From: Streptomyces griseomycini
GTDB lineage: Bacteria; Actinomycetota; Actinomycetes; Streptomycetales; Streptomycetaceae
Assembly: GCF_014203535.1 (NCBI RefSeq)
Contig: NZ_JACHJI010000003.1
Coordinates: 165,707 to 229,706 of the forward strand
Direction: 5' to 3'
Length of the DNA stretch: 64,000 nucleotides
Under the pieces are notes generated by a model that saw only the letters and a list, made by a program, of their open reading frames with translations, searched no databases and was not told the origin of the DNA. Of this stretch, positions 34,733-44,188 are shown one piece after another; position 1 is the stretch's first letter, and each line of letters begins with the position of its first letter. Made by a program: the position numbers and the translations under genes.

Positions 34733-35350
34733 TCAGAGAGGACGCAGCGCCGGTTCCTTCTGTACGGCTCCGAGCAGCCGGTCCAGCGCCATCTCGACGT
34801 CTTCCTTCCAGGAGAGGGTCGTCCTCAGCTCCAGCCTCAACCGGGGATGTACAGGGTGCTGGCGGACCGTCTTGAAGCCCACGGCCAGCAGATGATCGGC
34901 CGGAAGAACGCAGGCGGGTTCCTTCCAACGGGCATCGCCGAATGCCTCGATCGCCTTGAAGCCCCGGCGCAGCAAATCCTTCGCCACCGTCTGCACCATC
35001 ACTCGGCCCAGTCCTTGCCCTTGATAGCCCGGCACGATGAACGCGGTCATCAGTTGCACCGCATCGGGCGACACAGGGCTGGTGGGGAACGCCGCGGAGC
35101 GCGGCACATAGGCGGGAGGAGCGTAGAGAACGAAGCCCACAGGGACCTCATCGACATAGACGACTCTCCCGCAGGACCCCCAGTCCAGGAGAACGGCCGA
35201 GATCCACGACTCCTTCTCGAACGCGGATGTGCCTTCCTTTACCGCTGCCTCGCCACTGACGGGGTCGAGCTCCCAGAAGACGCACGAGCGACAGCGCTGG
35301 GGGAGGTCCTGAAGGTTGTCCAGCGTGAGCGGTACAAGCCGACGCCCCAT
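34733..35350 (-). CDS. GNAT-family acetyltransferase
   Basis: The 205-residue protein begins MGRRLVPLTLDNLQDLP, then CRSCVFWELD. Its acetyl-CoA-binding motif is LMTAFIVPGYQGQGLGRVM, preceded by VGFVLYAPPAYVPRS. The closing segment GFKAIEAFGDARW is also typical. It occupies the position between trxA and parB where mycobacteria have CwlM and neighbours. The family is a GNAT type frequent in Streptomyces at this locus. Acceptor is unknown. Confidence 0.82.
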   Translation of the reverse strand: MGRRLVPLTLDNLQDLPQRCRSCVFWELDPVSGEAAVKEGTSAFEKESWISAVLLDWGSCGRVVYVDEVPVGFVLYAPPAYVPRSAAFPTSPVSPDAVQLMTAFIVPGYQGQGLGRVMVQTVAKDLLRRGFKAIEAFGDARWKEPACVLPADHLLAVGFKTVRQHPVHPRLRLELRTTLSWKEDVEMALDRLLGAVQKEPALRPL

Positions 35351-35490
35351 GAAGGCTGTTCCTCGCTTCCTTCGCCCGCTGCCTCACGGGCTGCTGTCAG
35401 AGCGCTCCGTTCCCTGAGCAGGCTGCCGATGAACCCACCGACGGCGCCTACCCCCAGTCCCGCGCTCACCAGTCCGGTGCGGCTTGTCAT
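35239..35490 (-). CDS. possible small membrane protein overlapping the GNAT start
   Basis: A start at 35490 (also 35496) would give about 83 residues with a hydrophobic GLVSAGLGVGAVGGFIGSLL and the segment RERSALTAAREAAGEG. The final 37 codons overlap the GNAT gene in another frame on the same strand, and these look like a shadow. The GGCAGGGG before the start is a passable ribosome-binding site. Its reality is doubtful; the N-terminal half is the only part that looks protein-like. Confidence 0.3.
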   Translation of the reverse strand: MTSRTGLVSAGLGVGAVGGFIGSLLRERSALTAAREAAGEGSEEQPSWGVGLYRSRWTTFRTSPSAVARASSGSSTPSVARQR

Positions 35491-35599
35491 TCGCATGGCC
35501 CCTGCCTTGGTCTCAGAGGTACTACCGGGTAGGTGCGCCGTATCCGATCGCATCGTATCCATGAAGCGATTCCATCGATACCGCCAAAAAACAAAGAGC

Positions 35600-35632
35600 G
35601 GGCCGTGTTCCGGTACACACCGGACACGGCCC
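35600..35632 (-). terminator. intrinsic terminator after parB
   Basis: GGGCCGTGTTCCGG (35600-35613) pairs with CCGGACACGGCCC (35620-35632) with one bulged T. It lies 37 bases downstream of the parB stop on the minus strand. Confidence 0.8.
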
Positions 35633-35668
35633 ACCCCGACCGACTGATCATCTGGACCAGTCGAGCGA

Positions 35669-36766
35669 TCAGGACTCGGTCTCCTCGGAGTCGTCGTCCA
35701 CCAGACTCTTCTGCAGGACGGGTCCCTCACCGGGAGCAAGTGTGCCGAGGATGCGCTCGAGATCCTCCATGGAGGCGAACTCCACGGTGATCTTGCCCTT
35801 CTTCTGGCCCAGGTCGACCTTCACCCGTGTCTCGAAGCGATCCGAAAGGCGCGTGGCCAGATCCGTCAGCGCCGGAGAGACTCGCGCCCCCGCCCGCGGT
35901 CCCTTGGAGCGCTGGGCCTTCTGGGGCCGTGAACCCATCAGAGTCACGATCTCCTCGACAGCCCGCACCGACAGCCCTTCGGCCACGATCCGGTGAGCCA
36001 GCCGGTCCTGCTCCTCCGAGTCATCGACGGACAACAGCGCCCGTGCGTGTCCGGCGGAGAGTACCCCGGCGGCGACCCGGCGCTGGACGGCCGGCGAGAG
36101 CTTCAGCAGACGAAGCGTGTTGGACACCTGGGGACGGGACCGGCCGATGCGGTCCGCCAGCTGGTCGTGCGTGCAGTTGAAGTCCACCAGGAGCTGTTCG
36201 TAGGCTGCGGCCTCTTCCAGTGGGTTCAGCTGAGCACGGTGCAGGTTCTCCAGCAGTGCGTCCAGGAGAAGCTTCTCGTCGTCCGTGGCTCGCACGATCG
36301 CCGGGATGGCCTCCAGCCCCGCCTCGCGGCAGGCCCGCCAGCGACGCTCACCCATGATGAGCTCATAGCGCGTGGGACCTACCTGCCGCACGACGACCGG
36401 CTGGAGGAGACCGACCTCCTTGATGGAGGTGATCAGTTCGGACAGCGCATCCTCGTCGAACACTTCACGCGGCTGCCGGGGGTTCGGGGTGATGGCGTCG
36501 AGGGGGATCTCCGCGAAGTGAGCCCCGATGGGAGACACGGACGCGGCCGAGACACCGTTCGCCGACGGCTCCTCTGTTTCACGTGAAACAGGCGGCAGCG
36601 TGGTCACCTTCGCGGCCGCCACCCCTCGTTCGTTCGGCAGCACCGGTACCGCCGAAGGAGACGTCGAAGCGCCTCCCACCGCAGTCGGTGCCACCGCCTT
36701 CTCTGTTGGGGCAGCAGGGATCAGTGCGCCGAGACCACGGCCCAGCCCCCTCCGTCGATCGCTCAC
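35669..36766 (-). CDS. parB: chromosome-partitioning protein ParB
   Basis: The 365-residue protein has an N-terminal low-complexity region (1-100), then the ParB/Srx CTP-binding domain: [17 protein letters not shown] and [12 protein letters not shown], which binds CTP and forms the sliding clamp. The HTH region, [26 protein letters not shown], recognises parS. A C-terminal dimerisation part follows. It loads at parS sites near oriC and interacts with ParA and SMC. It overlaps parA by four bases. A perfect parS within the gene encodes Val60-Thr64. The high-GC3 bias is interrupted there. Confidence 0.97.
   Translation of the reverse strand: MSDRRRGLGRGLGALIPAAPTEKAVAPTAVGGASTSPSAVPVLPNERGVAAAKVTTLPPVSRETEEPSANGVSAASVSPIGAHFAEIPLDAITPNPRQPREVFDEDALSELITSIKEVGLLQPVVVRQVGPTRYELIMGERRWRACREAGLEAIPAIVRATDDEKLLLDALLENLHRAQLNPLEEAAAYEQLLVDFNCTHDQLADRIGRSRPQVSNTLRLLKLSPAVQRRVAAGVLSAGHARALLSVDDSEEQDRLAHRIVAEGLSVRAVEEIVTLMGSRPQKAQRSKGPRAGARVSPALTDLATRLSDRFETRVKVDLGQKKGKITVEFASMEDLERILGTLAPGEGPVLQKSLVDDDSEETES
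36576..36589. other. parS: parS, perfect, inside parB
   Basis: A perfect 14-mer within parB, read as Val-Ser-Arg-Glu-Thr (residues 60-64) on the minus strand. It is in the low-complexity segment before the CTP-binding domain. Confidence 0.97.
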
Positions 36767-37839
36767 TGGACGCCCTCCACCATGCTCGGATCGTTCTGCT
36801 GTGCGCCGATGTGCGCCCGTGATGCGTCATAGCTGACGCCGACGCCCTTCAACGCGATCTCTCGTGCCGCCTCAAGATAAGAGAGGGCACCGCTCGATCC
36901 AGGATCGTAAGTCAGCACCGTCTGCCCATAGCTCGGCGCCTCCGAGATACGGACGGAGCGGGGAATGCTCGTGCGCAGCACCTCGTCGCCGAAGTGGGTG
37001 CGCACCTCTTCCGCTACCTGCGACGCAAGCCGTGTCCGGCCGTCGTACATGGTGAGCAGGATCGTGGATACGTGCAGCGTCGGATTGAGGTGCCCCCGCA
37101 CCAGGTCGACATTGCGCAGCAGCTGTCCCAGACCCTCCAGTGCGTAGTACTCGCACTGGATGGGGATCAGGACCTCCTGGCCCGCCACCAAGGCGTTGAC
37201 CGTCAGCAGGCCGAGGGAGGGCGGGCAGTCGATGAGGATGTAGTCCAGCGGCTGCTCATAGGCCTGGATCGCCCGCTGCAGCCGGCTTTCCCGTGCCACC
37301 AGCGACACGAGTTCGATCTCCGCACCGGCGAGATCGATCGTGGCGGGCGCGCAGAAGAGCCCTTCGACATCGGGAACCGGCTGGACGACCTCCGCCAGCG
37401 GCTTGCTCTCCACCAGCACGTCATAGATCGAGGGGACCTCGGCATGGTGATCGATTCCCAGGGCGGTGGACGCATTGCCCTGAGGATCGAGGTCGATCAC
37501 CAGGACACGGCCGCCGTGCAGAGCGAGCGAAGCGGCCAGGTTGACGGTGGTCGTTGTCTTACCGACCCCGCCCTTCTGGTTGGCGACCACGATGACGCGG
37601 GTCTGCTCGGGCCGCGGGAGGCCCTCACCGGCCCGGCCCAAAGCCTCCACCGCCAGCTGGGCAGCACGACCGATGGGAGTGTCGTCCATCGGAGGCGGTG
37701 TTTCACGTGAAACATCCGCCCCCATCGACTCGGTACGGGGACCGGGGACCGGATCGGTCATCGGTCCCGCGATGTTGGCGTCGGACCGCAAGGATTCACT
37801 CTCCTCGACTTCAGGCTCGCAATGAACAGAGCCTCCCAT
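36763..37839 (-). CDS. parA: chromosome-partitioning ATPase ParA
   Basis: The 358-residue ATPase has the deviant Walker [20 protein letters not shown] (about residue 80) and the DLDPQGNAS motif. It also has [15 protein letters not shown] and the basic region that binds DNA. It moves or organises ParB complexes. The start is uncertain: 37839 ([10 protein letters not shown]) is chosen; M27 (MTDP) is an alternative; an uninterrupted frame extends to 38049 and begins within parS, but that region has DnaA boxes and less protein-like composition. A perfect parS encodes Val43-Thr47. parA and parB are coupled by ATGA. Confidence 0.93.
   Translation of the reverse strand: MGGSVHCEPEVEESESLRSDANIAGPMTDPVPGPRTESMGADVSRETPPPMDDTPIGRAAQLAVEALGRAGEGLPRPEQTRVIVVANQKGGVGKTTTTVNLAASLALHGGRVLVIDLDPQGNASTALGIDHHAEVPSIYDVLVESKPLAEVVQPVPDVEGLFCAPATIDLAGAEIELVSLVARESRLQRAIQAYEQPLDYILIDCPPSLGLLTVNALVAGQEVLIPIQCEYYALEGLGQLLRNVDLVRGHLNPTLHVSTILLTMYDGRTRLASQVAEEVRTHFGDEVLRTSIPRSVRISEAPSYGQTVLTYDPGSSGALSYLEAAREIALKGVGVSYDASRAHIGAQQNDPSMVEGVQ
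37700..37713. other. parS: parS, perfect, inside parA
   Basis: A perfect 14-mer encoding Val-Ser-Arg-Glu-Thr near residues 43-47 of ParA, in the variable head before the Walker A region. Confidence 0.97.
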
Positions 37840-37875
37840 GCCTTTGGGGTCACGAACCAGTGAGGCCTGACGTTC

Positions 37876-37902
37876 TGTGGAGAAATCCACCTCTGTGGAC
37901 AA
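37876..37902. promoter_or_regulatory. two DnaA boxes upstream of the likely parA start
   Basis: TGTGGACAA (37894-37902) is the complement of TTGTCCACA, the perfect Streptomyces box. TGTGGAGAA (37876-37884) is a one-mismatch copy of the type common in oriC. Their starts are 18 bases apart and both have the same orientation. They lie 37-63 bases upstream of the chosen parA start, where the parAB promoter would lie. DnaA control of parAB is an inference. Confidence 0.6.
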
Positions 37903-38033
37903 CTCCATGCCTCGGGAGGAGGCCGATGTCTCGTCGGGTACCGGACCCTTTCCGAGCGAACCGAGAGGCTTACGGTCCCGGGGTTCGGCCACAGCGCGGC
38001 CCCGATTGATGATGCCGTGCAGCAGTGAGCGAC

Positions 38034-38047
38034 GTTTCACGTGAAAC
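38034..38047. other. parS: parS, perfect, upstream of parA
   Basis: A perfect 14-mer in the 353-base gap between the likely parA start and rsmG. ParB bound here could modulate parAB transcription. Confidence 0.96.
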
Positions 38048-38152
38048 ACGATGCACAGCAGCCGAGGCCGCGCTGCCGCGACACTCCGGCATGCATAGGT
38101 TTGGCAGCTTGTGTGGAGTACGTCTGGTTCTCAGGACGGATCGACTGCTCTC

Positions 38153-38182
38153 CGTATACGGATCGTGGTCCGCGGGCGGACG
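38153..38182. other. palindrome and hairpin after rsmG
   Basis: CCGTATACGG (38153-38162) is a 10-bp perfect palindrome. Next to it, GTCCGC and GCGGAC (38169-38182) form a short hairpin flanked by direct copies of GATCGTG. They may end the rsmG transcript or serve the parA promoter region. The evidence is weak. Confidence 0.35.
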
Positions 38183-38191
38183 GATCGTGCT

Positions 38192-38911
38192 CTAGCCACG
38201 TCGTCGGCGCGCCCGCCCCGTACGGGCGGCCTTCGCGCGCTTCGCAGCGAACCGCACACCACCGGGGCTCTCCCCGACCTCGACCCGCACCACGGTGGAC
38301 ATCGGGTCCACGACACCCTCGCCCACATGGACGATCGATGTCGCCACGGCACCGAGCTTGCTCAGTGCCGTCGCCGCGCTCTTCAGCTCCTCCTCGGCGG
38401 TGTCGCCCTTGAGCGCGAGCATCTCCCCGTACGGGCGAAGGAGGGGGATGCCCCAGGTGGCGAGGCGGTCGAGCGGCGCTACGGCCCGCGCCGTCACGAC
38501 GTGCACCGGAGGAAGCTTCCCCATGACCTCCTCGGCCCGGCCCCGCATGACCGTCACATGGTCCAGGCCCAGCAGTTCGACGACCTCGGTCAGGAAAGTG
38601 GTACGACGCAGCAGCGGTTCCAGCAGAGTGATCTTGAGGTCCTGACGGACCAGCGCCAGTGGAATGCCCGGCAGCCCGGCTCCCGAGCCGACATCGCACA
38701 CCGTCACCCCCTCCGGCACGACCTCAGAGAGCACCGCACAGTTCAGCAGATGCCGCTCCCACAAGCGGGGCACCTCGCGCGGACCGATCAGGCCGCGCTG
38801 CACGCCCGCCTCGGCGAGCAGCTCCGCGTACCGGACCGCGTCCGTGAAGCGATCACCGAACACCTCACGTGCCTGCTCGGGCGCGGGGGGAAGCTCCGCT
38901 GCCTCCGTCAC
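38192..38911 (-). CDS. rsmG: 16S rRNA (guanine-N7) methyltransferase RsmG
   Basis: The 239-residue methyltransferase (also gidB) has the SAM-binding motif VCDVGSGAGLPGIPLALV near residue 75, preceded by LWERHLLNC. It methylates G527 of 16S rRNA. Loss gives low-level streptomycin resistance and, in Streptomyces, antibiotic overproduction. A terminator lies between it and jag, so it may have its own promoter or depend on readthrough. Its tail ends with RRRR-rich residues. Confidence 0.96.
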   Translation of the reverse strand: MTEAAELPPAPEQAREVFGDRFTDAVRYAELLAEAGVQRGLIGPREVPRLWERHLLNCAVLSEVVPEGVTVCDVGSGAGLPGIPLALVRQDLKITLLEPLLRRTTFLTEVVELLGLDHVTVMRGRAEEVMGKLPPVHVVTARAVAPLDRLATWGIPLLRPYGEMLALKGDTAEEELKSAATALSKLGAVATSIVHVGEGVVDPMSTVVRVEVGESPGGVRFAAKRAKAARTGRARRRRG

Positions 38912-38987
38912 GGGGGACCGTCCTTCCGTACCGTGCCGGCACAGGGCGCCGACACCAGAACCACAGAACTATCAGGCTGACAAAGTT

Positions 38988-39016
38988 CGGCCCCGTCTGC
39001 GCTACAGACGGGGCCG
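38988..39016 (-). terminator. intrinsic terminator between jag and rsmG
   Basis: CGGCCCCGTCTG (38988-38999) pairs with CAGACGGGGCCG (39005-39016) around a 5-base loop. It is placed after the jag stop on the minus strand. Confidence 0.8.
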
Positions 39017-39033
39017 GTGGAACGTAGAACCGA

Positions 39034-39546
39034 TCAGGCAGGAAGGACGACGACGAAGCGCTGCGGCTCCTCGCCCTCGGACTCGCTGCGCAGGCCGGCC
39101 GCCTTGACCGCGTCGTGCACGACCTTGCGCTCGAACGGGGTCATCGGGTCGAGCTTCACGGGCTCGCCACTGCTCTTGGCCTCGGCGGCGGCCTTCGCGC
39201 CCAGTTCGGACAGCTCCGTGCGCTTCTTGGCGCGGTAGCCGGCGATGTCGAGCATGAGGCGGCTGCGGTCCCCGGTCTCCCGGTGCACGGCCAGACGCGT
39301 GAGCTCCTGGAGCGCCTCCAGCACCTCGCCGTCACGACCGACCAGCTTCTGCAGGTCACGGCTGCCCGTGTCGCTGATGATCGAGACGGAGGCACGGTCG
39401 GCCTCGACGTCCATGTCGATGTCGCCGTCAAGGTCGGCGATGTCGAGCAGGCCCTCCAGGTAGTCCGCCGCGATCTCGCCTTCCTGCTCCAATCGGGTCA
39501 GGGTGTCTGCGCCCTCGGCAGCGGCGGAGGTGGTGCCTTCCGTCAC
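39034..39546 (-). CDS. jag: RNA-binding protein Jag/KhpB
   Basis: The 170-residue protein has a KH-like domain (LQKLVGRDGEVLEALQELTRLAVHRETG) and a C-terminal R3H domain (PMTPFERKVVHDAVKAAGLRS). Jag binds RNA and sits after yidC in most actinobacteria. The N-terminal 35 residues are acidic and low in structure. It follows yidC after 14 bases, so both are likely cotranslated. Its role in Streptomyces is unknown. Confidence 0.93.
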   Translation of the reverse strand: MTEGTTSAAAEGADTLTRLEQEGEIAADYLEGLLDIADLDGDIDMDVEADRASVSIISDTGSRDLQKLVGRDGEVLEALQELTRLAVHRETGDRSRLMLDIAGYRAKKRTELSELGAKAAAEAKSSGEPVKLDPMTPFERKVVHDAVKAAGLRSESEGEEPQRFVVVLPA

Positions 39547-39560
39547 GGATGGACTCCTTC

Positions 39561-40835
39561 TTACTTCTTGGACGGGGACTTGGGCCGCTGCGGACCCTTG
39601 CGCTGCCCGGACTGGGCCTTGCTGCGGGTACTGCCGGCGGGCTTGGCGCTGCCCTTCTTGGCAGCGGCGGCGGGCGTGGCTCCGCTCTGGGACTCGTCGG
39701 ACTTGGTCAGCGAGGTGGGCTCACCGGCCGCCTTGGTCGGGCCCGACTGGCGCTGGGCCTTCGTCTGCCGCTTGGGCTGCTGCCGCTTGGGGTTGGCGGC
39801 CCCGGTGACGGGCGTACCGTCCTCGGTCTGGACGGCGGCCGTGGCCTCGCTCTTGATCACCATGCCGTCGCTCTGGGCCGCGAGGCCCGCCTTGTTCAGA
39901 CCGTTGATGAACTTGCGCTCGTACTCGTTGCGGTCACGGCCCTTGGCGACGATGGCCTTGACGATGGCCCGCTCACGCCGGTTGCGGGTCCTGCCGTGCT
40001 TGGTGACGTGCTTGGTGAGGCGCTCCAGGTACGCGGCCTGGGCCTTGGAACCCGGCGTGGGGTTGTTGTGGATGATGTACATCTGCTGGCCCATGGTCCA
40101 CACGTTGGTGGTCAGCCAGTAGACGAGGACACCGACCGGGAAGTTGATGCCGAAGACGGCGAAGATGATGGGGAAGACGTACATCAGCATCTTCTGCTGC
40201 TGCATGAACGGCGTCTTCACCGTGGTGTCGACGTTCTTCGTCATCAGCTGGCGCTGCGTGTAGAACTGCGACAGCGACATCAGCACGATCATGATCGCCG
40301 TGACGACACGCACATCGGTCAGCGACGAGTCGAGGGCCGCGACCTTCTCCGCGCTGTCCGTGAACTTCGCCGCGAGCGGGGCGCCGAAGATGTGGGCCTT
40401 CTGCGCGCTCTCCAGCAGGCGCTCGTTGATCACGCCGACGGTGTCGTTCGACGCGATGCTGTTGAGCACGTGGTACAGGGCGAAGAAGAACGGCGACTGC
40501 GCCAGGATGGGAAGGCACGAGGAGAGCGGGTTGGTGCCCGTCTCCTTGTACAGCTTCATCATCTCTTCGGACTGGCGCTGCCGGTCGTTCTTGTAGCGCT
40601 CCTGGATCTTCTTCATCTCCGGCTGGAGCGTCTGCATCGCGCGCGTCGCCTTGATCTGCTTCACGAAGAGCGGGATCAGGCAGATACGGATCAGAATCAC
40701 CAGGGACACGATGGACAGGCCCCAGGCCCACCCGGTGTCAGGCCCGAAGATGGCTCCGTACACCTTGTGGAACTGGACGATGACCCAGGAGACGGGTGTC
40801 GTGATGAAGCTGAAGAGGCTGGCAATCGTGTCCAC
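39561..40835 (-). CDS. yidC: membrane protein insertase YidC
   Basis: The 424-residue insertase has the conserved core of five helices: [34 protein letters not shown] (with the conserved Arg in the groove), and [15 protein letters not shown]. No lipoprotein signal is present. The last 130 residues form a highly basic, Ala/Lys-rich tail, found in Streptomyces and other actinobacteria, which may contact the ribosome. It acts with SecYEG or alone. It follows yidD after three bases. Confidence 0.96.
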   Translation of the reverse strand: MDTIASLFSFITTPVSWVIVQFHKVYGAIFGPDTGWAWGLSIVSLVILIRICLIPLFVKQIKATRAMQTLQPEMKKIQERYKNDRQRQSEEMMKLYKETGTNPLSSCLPILAQSPFFFALYHVLNSIASNDTVGVINERLLESAQKAHIFGAPLAAKFTDSAEKVAALDSSLTDVRVVTAIMIVLMSLSQFYTQRQLMTKNVDTTVKTPFMQQQKMLMYVFPIIFAVFGINFPVGVLVYWLTTNVWTMGQQMYIIHNNPTPGSKAQAAYLERLTKHVTKHGRTRNRRERAIVKAIVAKGRDRNEYERKFINGLNKAGLAAQSDGMVIKSEATAAVQTEDGTPVTGAANPKRQQPKRQTKAQRQSGPTKAAGEPTSLTKSDESQSGATPAAAAKKGSAKPAGSTRSKAQSGQRKGPQRPKSPSKK

Positions 40836-40838
40836 TAA

Positions 40839-41213
40839 TCATGCTCCTTGGGCATGGGACGAGGTCTCTGCGGCCGGGCTCGAAGGACCCGTCGGACTTG
40901 TGGGAGAAGTCTGTCCTTCGGTGGCCGGTGCGGCGGCGGAGGGCCCGCCCCTGCGTGCACGCCAGGCGTTACGCAGCATTTCGTGCCACCGCGGACGCTT
41001 ACGCGGCGGGACGTAATCCACACCGCCCAGCGACCACGGGTTGCACCGCAGGATGCGCCAGGCCGTGAGTGCTGTTCCCTTGACGGCACCGTGCCGGTCG
41101 ACGGCCGTGTAGCCGTAGTGGGAACACGACGGGTAGTACTTGCACACCGGCCCCAGCAGTGGACTGATCGTCCACTGGTAGATCTTGATCAGAGCCAGCA
41201 ACGGATACTTCAT
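40839..41213 (-). CDS. yidD: membrane protein insertion efficiency factor YidD
   Basis: The 124-residue protein starts [22 protein letters not shown], then [15 protein letters not shown], the cysteine-containing signature. The core ends with [16 protein letters not shown] Pro/Ser-rich tail of about 45 residues is an extension seen in Streptomyces. The ATGA overlap with rnpA indicates coupling. It assists YidC. Confidence 0.95.
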   Translation of the reverse strand: MKYPLLALIKIYQWTISPLLGPVCKYYPSCSHYGYTAVDRHGAVKGTALTAWRILRCNPWSLGGVDYVPPRKRPRWHEMLRNAWRARRGGPSAAAPATEGQTSPTSPTGPSSPAAETSSHAQGA

Positions 41214-41581
41214 CGCGCGCCCCCTCCCAGCAGCCGCTGCAGGGCGGCATCCAGGTCTCGGGCCAGCTGTGCATGGTCGGCGTCGCCCGCCGGGGGCAGC
41301 GCTCGTACGACTACCAGGCTACCGGGGGGCAACCGGTCGACTCGCTCGCGCATCAGATGGCGAAGCCTGCGCTTCACCTTGTTGCGCACCACCGCGCCGC
41401 CCACGGCTTTGCTCACGACGAAACCCGCACGCGTCGGGGGAGCGCTCTCCCCAGGCGCATGCGGGTCCGTGGCACCGCTACGAAGGTGGACGACGAGGTA
41501 CGGGCGTCCGGCCCGACGTCCTCGTCGTACCGCGGTCGCGAAGTCCTCGCGCCGCCTCAGCCGGTTCTCGGTGGGCAGCAC
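41210..41581 (-). CDS. rnpA: ribonuclease P protein component
   Basis: The 123-residue protein has the N-terminal [21 protein letters not shown] and the RNR motif in [16 protein letters not shown]. It binds the RNase P RNA and matures tRNA 5' ends. The GTG start follows rpmH by 21 bases. It overlaps yidD by four bases. Confidence 0.96.
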   Translation of the reverse strand: MLPTENRLRRREDFATAVRRGRRAGRPYLVVHLRSGATDPHAPGESAPPTRAGFVVSKAVGGAVVRNKVKRRLRHLMRERVDRLPPGSLVVVRALPPAGDADHAQLARDLDAALQRLLGGGAR

Positions 41582-41602
41582 GACGTCATGACCTGATCGG
41601 GA

Positions 41603-41740
41603 TCAGGCGGACAGGCGGGCGCGACCCTTGCTGCGGCGGGACGCGAGGATCGCGCGGCCGGCACGGGTGCGCATACGCAGCCGGAAGCCGTGGGTCTTCG
41701 CGCGACGACGGTTGTTCGGCTGGAAGGTGCGCTTGCTCAC
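41603..41740 (-). CDS. rpmH: 50S ribosomal protein L34
   Basis: This 45-residue gene begins with GTG at 41740 preceded by GGAG. The translation opens [19 protein letters not shown] and continues with [15 protein letters not shown], the L34 signature. It ends with GRARLSA. It is the first gene of the leftward rpmH-rnpA-yidD-yidC-jag block, divergent from dnaA, as in nearly all bacteria. Confidence 0.97.
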   Translation of the reverse strand: MSKRTFQPNNRRRAKTHGFRLRMRTRAGRAILASRRSKGRARLSA

Positions 41741-42115
41741 TCGGGGGCTCCAGAAGAAATCGGTGTTTGCGGGGTGCCGTCCTGGCTGTCACCGTGCGCC
41801 CACGAGTAGCTCGCGTTACGCCCCAGTGCACCGCTGACCGATCATCTTGCGCGATCTGTGCCCATCGGAGGCAGGCGGCAGCAGCCATCGACAACTCGAC
41901 TTGGTTACGGTACGCGCGGCTGCGCCATTCGGTCAAACCAGTGGTCACCGGGAGACACTTGTCCACAGCCTGGGGACAACAACTTGAACCGTACCGGTCG
42001 CCCTGTCTACCGTGGCTGGACTCCGATTCGTTCCCTTGACCCTCCACCACCCGATTTACATCCCGACCCGTCCCTCGCATCACACGTTCGAGGGGACTGT
42101 GAGAGAGCGTGCCCT
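41741..42115. promoter_or_regulatory. rpmH/dnaA divergent promoter region with DnaA boxes
   Basis: These 375 bases hold TTGTCCACA (41959-41967, perfect) and TGGGGACAA (41971-41979, one mismatch). A candidate dnaA promoter lies just downstream: TTGAAC (41984-41989), 18 bases, TACCGT (42008-42013). DnaA autoregulation through paired boxes in this region is known in Streptomyces. The rpmH promoter was not resolved. Confidence 0.6.
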
Positions 42116-44089
42116 GTGGCTGACGTACCTGCCGATCTTGCCGCAGTGTGGCCACGCGTACTGGAGCAACTCCTCGGCGAAGGCCGCGGGCAGGGGGTGG
42201 AGAGCAAGGACGAGCACTGGATCCGGCGCTGTCAGCCGCTCGCGCTGGTCGCCGACACCGCACTGCTCGCCGTCCCGAACGAGTTCGCGAAGGGCGTACT
42301 CGAGGGCCGCCTCGCACCCGTCGTCAGCGAGAGCCTGAGCCGCGAGTGCGGTCGCCCGATCCGTATCGCGATCACCGTCGACGACACCGCGGGCGAGCCC
42401 CCGGCCCCGCCGGCCCCCCGCCCGCAGCCCCGGTACGAGGAGACGGAACTCCCGGCCGTCCGCCAGGACCGCCAGGAACCCCTGGCCCGCCCCGAGCGTC
42501 AGGACCGGACGGACCGCGAGCCGTACGAGCCGTACGAGGGCTACGACGGGTACGGCCGCCGCCGTGCCGACCAGCAGCCGGGCCCGTCGGGCGACCAGCT
42601 CCCCACCGCCCGCCCCGCCTACCCCTCCGAGTACCAGCGCCCGGAGCCGGGCTCCTGGCCGCGGCCGGCGCAGGACGAGTACGGCTGGCAGCAGCAGCGC
42701 CTCGGCTTCCCGGAGCGGGACCCGTACGCCTCACCGTCCCAGGACGCCTACGGCCCGCAGGACTCCTACGGCGGCGCGCCCTCGCAGGACTACCGCCCGC
42801 AGCCGGTGGAGCGCCCGTCGTACGACCAGCAGCGCGGCGACTACGACGCCCCACGCTCCGACTACGACGCGCCACGCGGCGACTACGAGCGCGGCGACTA
42901 CGACCAGCGCGACGCCGTGCGCCGCGAGCTGCCCGAGCCGCCCTCCGGCTCCGGGCAGGTCCACCGCGGCGGCCCCGTCGGACCGAACCTGCCCACCACC
43001 GGTGCGCCCGGGCCGCTGGCCGCACAGCCCGCACCGGCCACCGGCCCCGGTGAGCCGACCGCGCGGCTGAACCCGAAGTACCTGTTCGACACGTTCGTCA
43101 TCGGCGCGTCCAACCGCTTCGCCCACGCGGCCGCGGTCGCCGTGGCCGAGGCGCCGGCGAAGGCCTACAACCCGCTGTTCATCTACGGGGAGTCCGGGCT
43201 CGGCAAGACGCACCTGCTGCACGCGATCGGGCACTACGCGCGGAGCCTCTACCCGGGCACGCGCGTGCGGTACGTGAGCTCGGAGGAGTTCACCAACGAG
43301 TTCATCAACTCCATCCGCGACGGCAAGGGCGACAGCTTCCGCAAGCGCTACCGCGAGATGGACATCCTGCTCGTCGACGACATCCAGTTCCTGGCGGACA
43401 AGGAGTCGACGCAGGAGGAGTTCTTCCACACTTTCAACACGCTCCACAACGCCAACAAGCAGATCGTGCTGTCCAGCGACCGGCCGCCCAAGCAGCTGGT
43501 GACGCTGGAGGACCGGCTGCGGAACCGTTTCGAGTGGGGCCTGATCACCGACGTCCAGCCGCCGGAGCTGGAGACGCGCATCGCGATCCTGCGCAAGAAG
43601 GCGGTGCAGGAGCAGCTGAACGCCCCCCCGGAGGTGCTGGAGTTCATCGCCTCCCGGATCTCGCGGAACATCCGCGAGCTGGAGGGCGCGCTGATCCGGG
43701 TGACGGCGTTCGCCTCGCTCAACCGGCAGCCGGTGGACCTCGGGCTGACCGAGATCGTCCTGAAGGACCTGATCCCCGGGGGCGACGACTCGGCCCCGGA
43801 GATCACCTCGACGGCCATCATGAGCGCGACCGCCGACTACTTCGGGCTCACGGTCGAGGACCTGTGCGGCACCTCGCGCGGGCGTGCGCTGGTGACCGCC
43901 CGGCAGATCGCCATGTACCTGTGCCGGGAGCTGACGGACCTGTCCCTGCCGAAGATCGGCGCGCTGTTCGGCGGGCGTGACCACACGACGGTGATGCACG
44001 CCGACCGGAAGATCCGCAATCTGATGGCCGAGCGGCGCTCCATCTACAACCAGGTCACCGAACTCACCAACCGCATCAAGGCCGGCTGA
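42116..44089 (+). CDS. dnaA: chromosomal replication initiator protein DnaA
   Basis: The 657-residue protein starts with GTG ([20 protein letters not shown]). Domain I covers about residues 1-85. Domain II is extended (about 90-310) with Tyr/Asp/Pro/Arg-rich runs including repeated DYDAPR units near 240-265. Domain III has Walker [12 protein letters not shown] (near 358) and Walker [10 protein letters not shown] (near 417). Domain IV ends with [15 protein letters not shown] (near 620), which reads the DnaA box. Domain II length is typical of Streptomyces. It binds the oriC boxes downstream and at least one pair upstream of its own gene. Confidence 0.98.
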   Translation: MADVPADLAAVWPRVLEQLLGEGRGQGVESKDEHWIRRCQPLALVADTALLAVPNEFAKGVLEGRLAPVVSESLSRECGRPIRIAITVDDTAGEPPAPPAPRPQPRYEETELPAVRQDRQEPLARPERQDRTDREPYEPYEGYDGYGRRRADQQPGPSGDQLPTARPAYPSEYQRPEPGSWPRPAQDEYGWQQQRLGFPERDPYASPSQDAYGPQDSYGGAPSQDYRPQPVERPSYDQQRGDYDAPRSDYDAPRGDYERGDYDQRDAVRRELPEPPSGSGQVHRGGPVGPNLPTTGAPGPLAAQPAPATGPGEPTARLNPKYLFDTFVIGASNRFAHAAAVAVAEAPAKAYNPLFIYGESGLGKTHLLHAIGHYARSLYPGTRVRYVSSEEFTNEFINSIRDGKGDSFRKRYREMDILLVDDIQFLADKESTQEEFFHTFNTLHNANKQIVLSSDRPPKQLVTLEDRLRNRFEWGLITDVQPPELETRIAILRKKAVQEQLNAPPEVLEFIASRISRNIRELEGALIRVTAFASLNRQPVDLGLTEIVLKDLIPGGDDSAPEITSTAIMSATADYFGLTVEDLCGTSRGRALVTARQIAMYLCRELTDLSLPKIGALFGGRDHTTVMHADRKIRNLMAERRSIYNQVTELTNRIKAG

Positions 44090-44155
44090 GCGCGCCGCCG
44101 CGCGGACCGCTGAGCCACTCGCGCAGGGACCGGCCGCACCGCCGCACCGACACCG

Positions 44156-44188
44156 AGGGCGTCCCCGGAGCACATCCGGGGACGCCCT
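44156..44188 (+). terminator. intrinsic terminator after dnaA
   Basis: AGGGCGTCCCCGGA (44156-44169) pairs with TCCGGGGACGCCCT (44175-44188) around a 5-base loop. It protects oriC from dnaA transcription. Confidence 0.88.
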
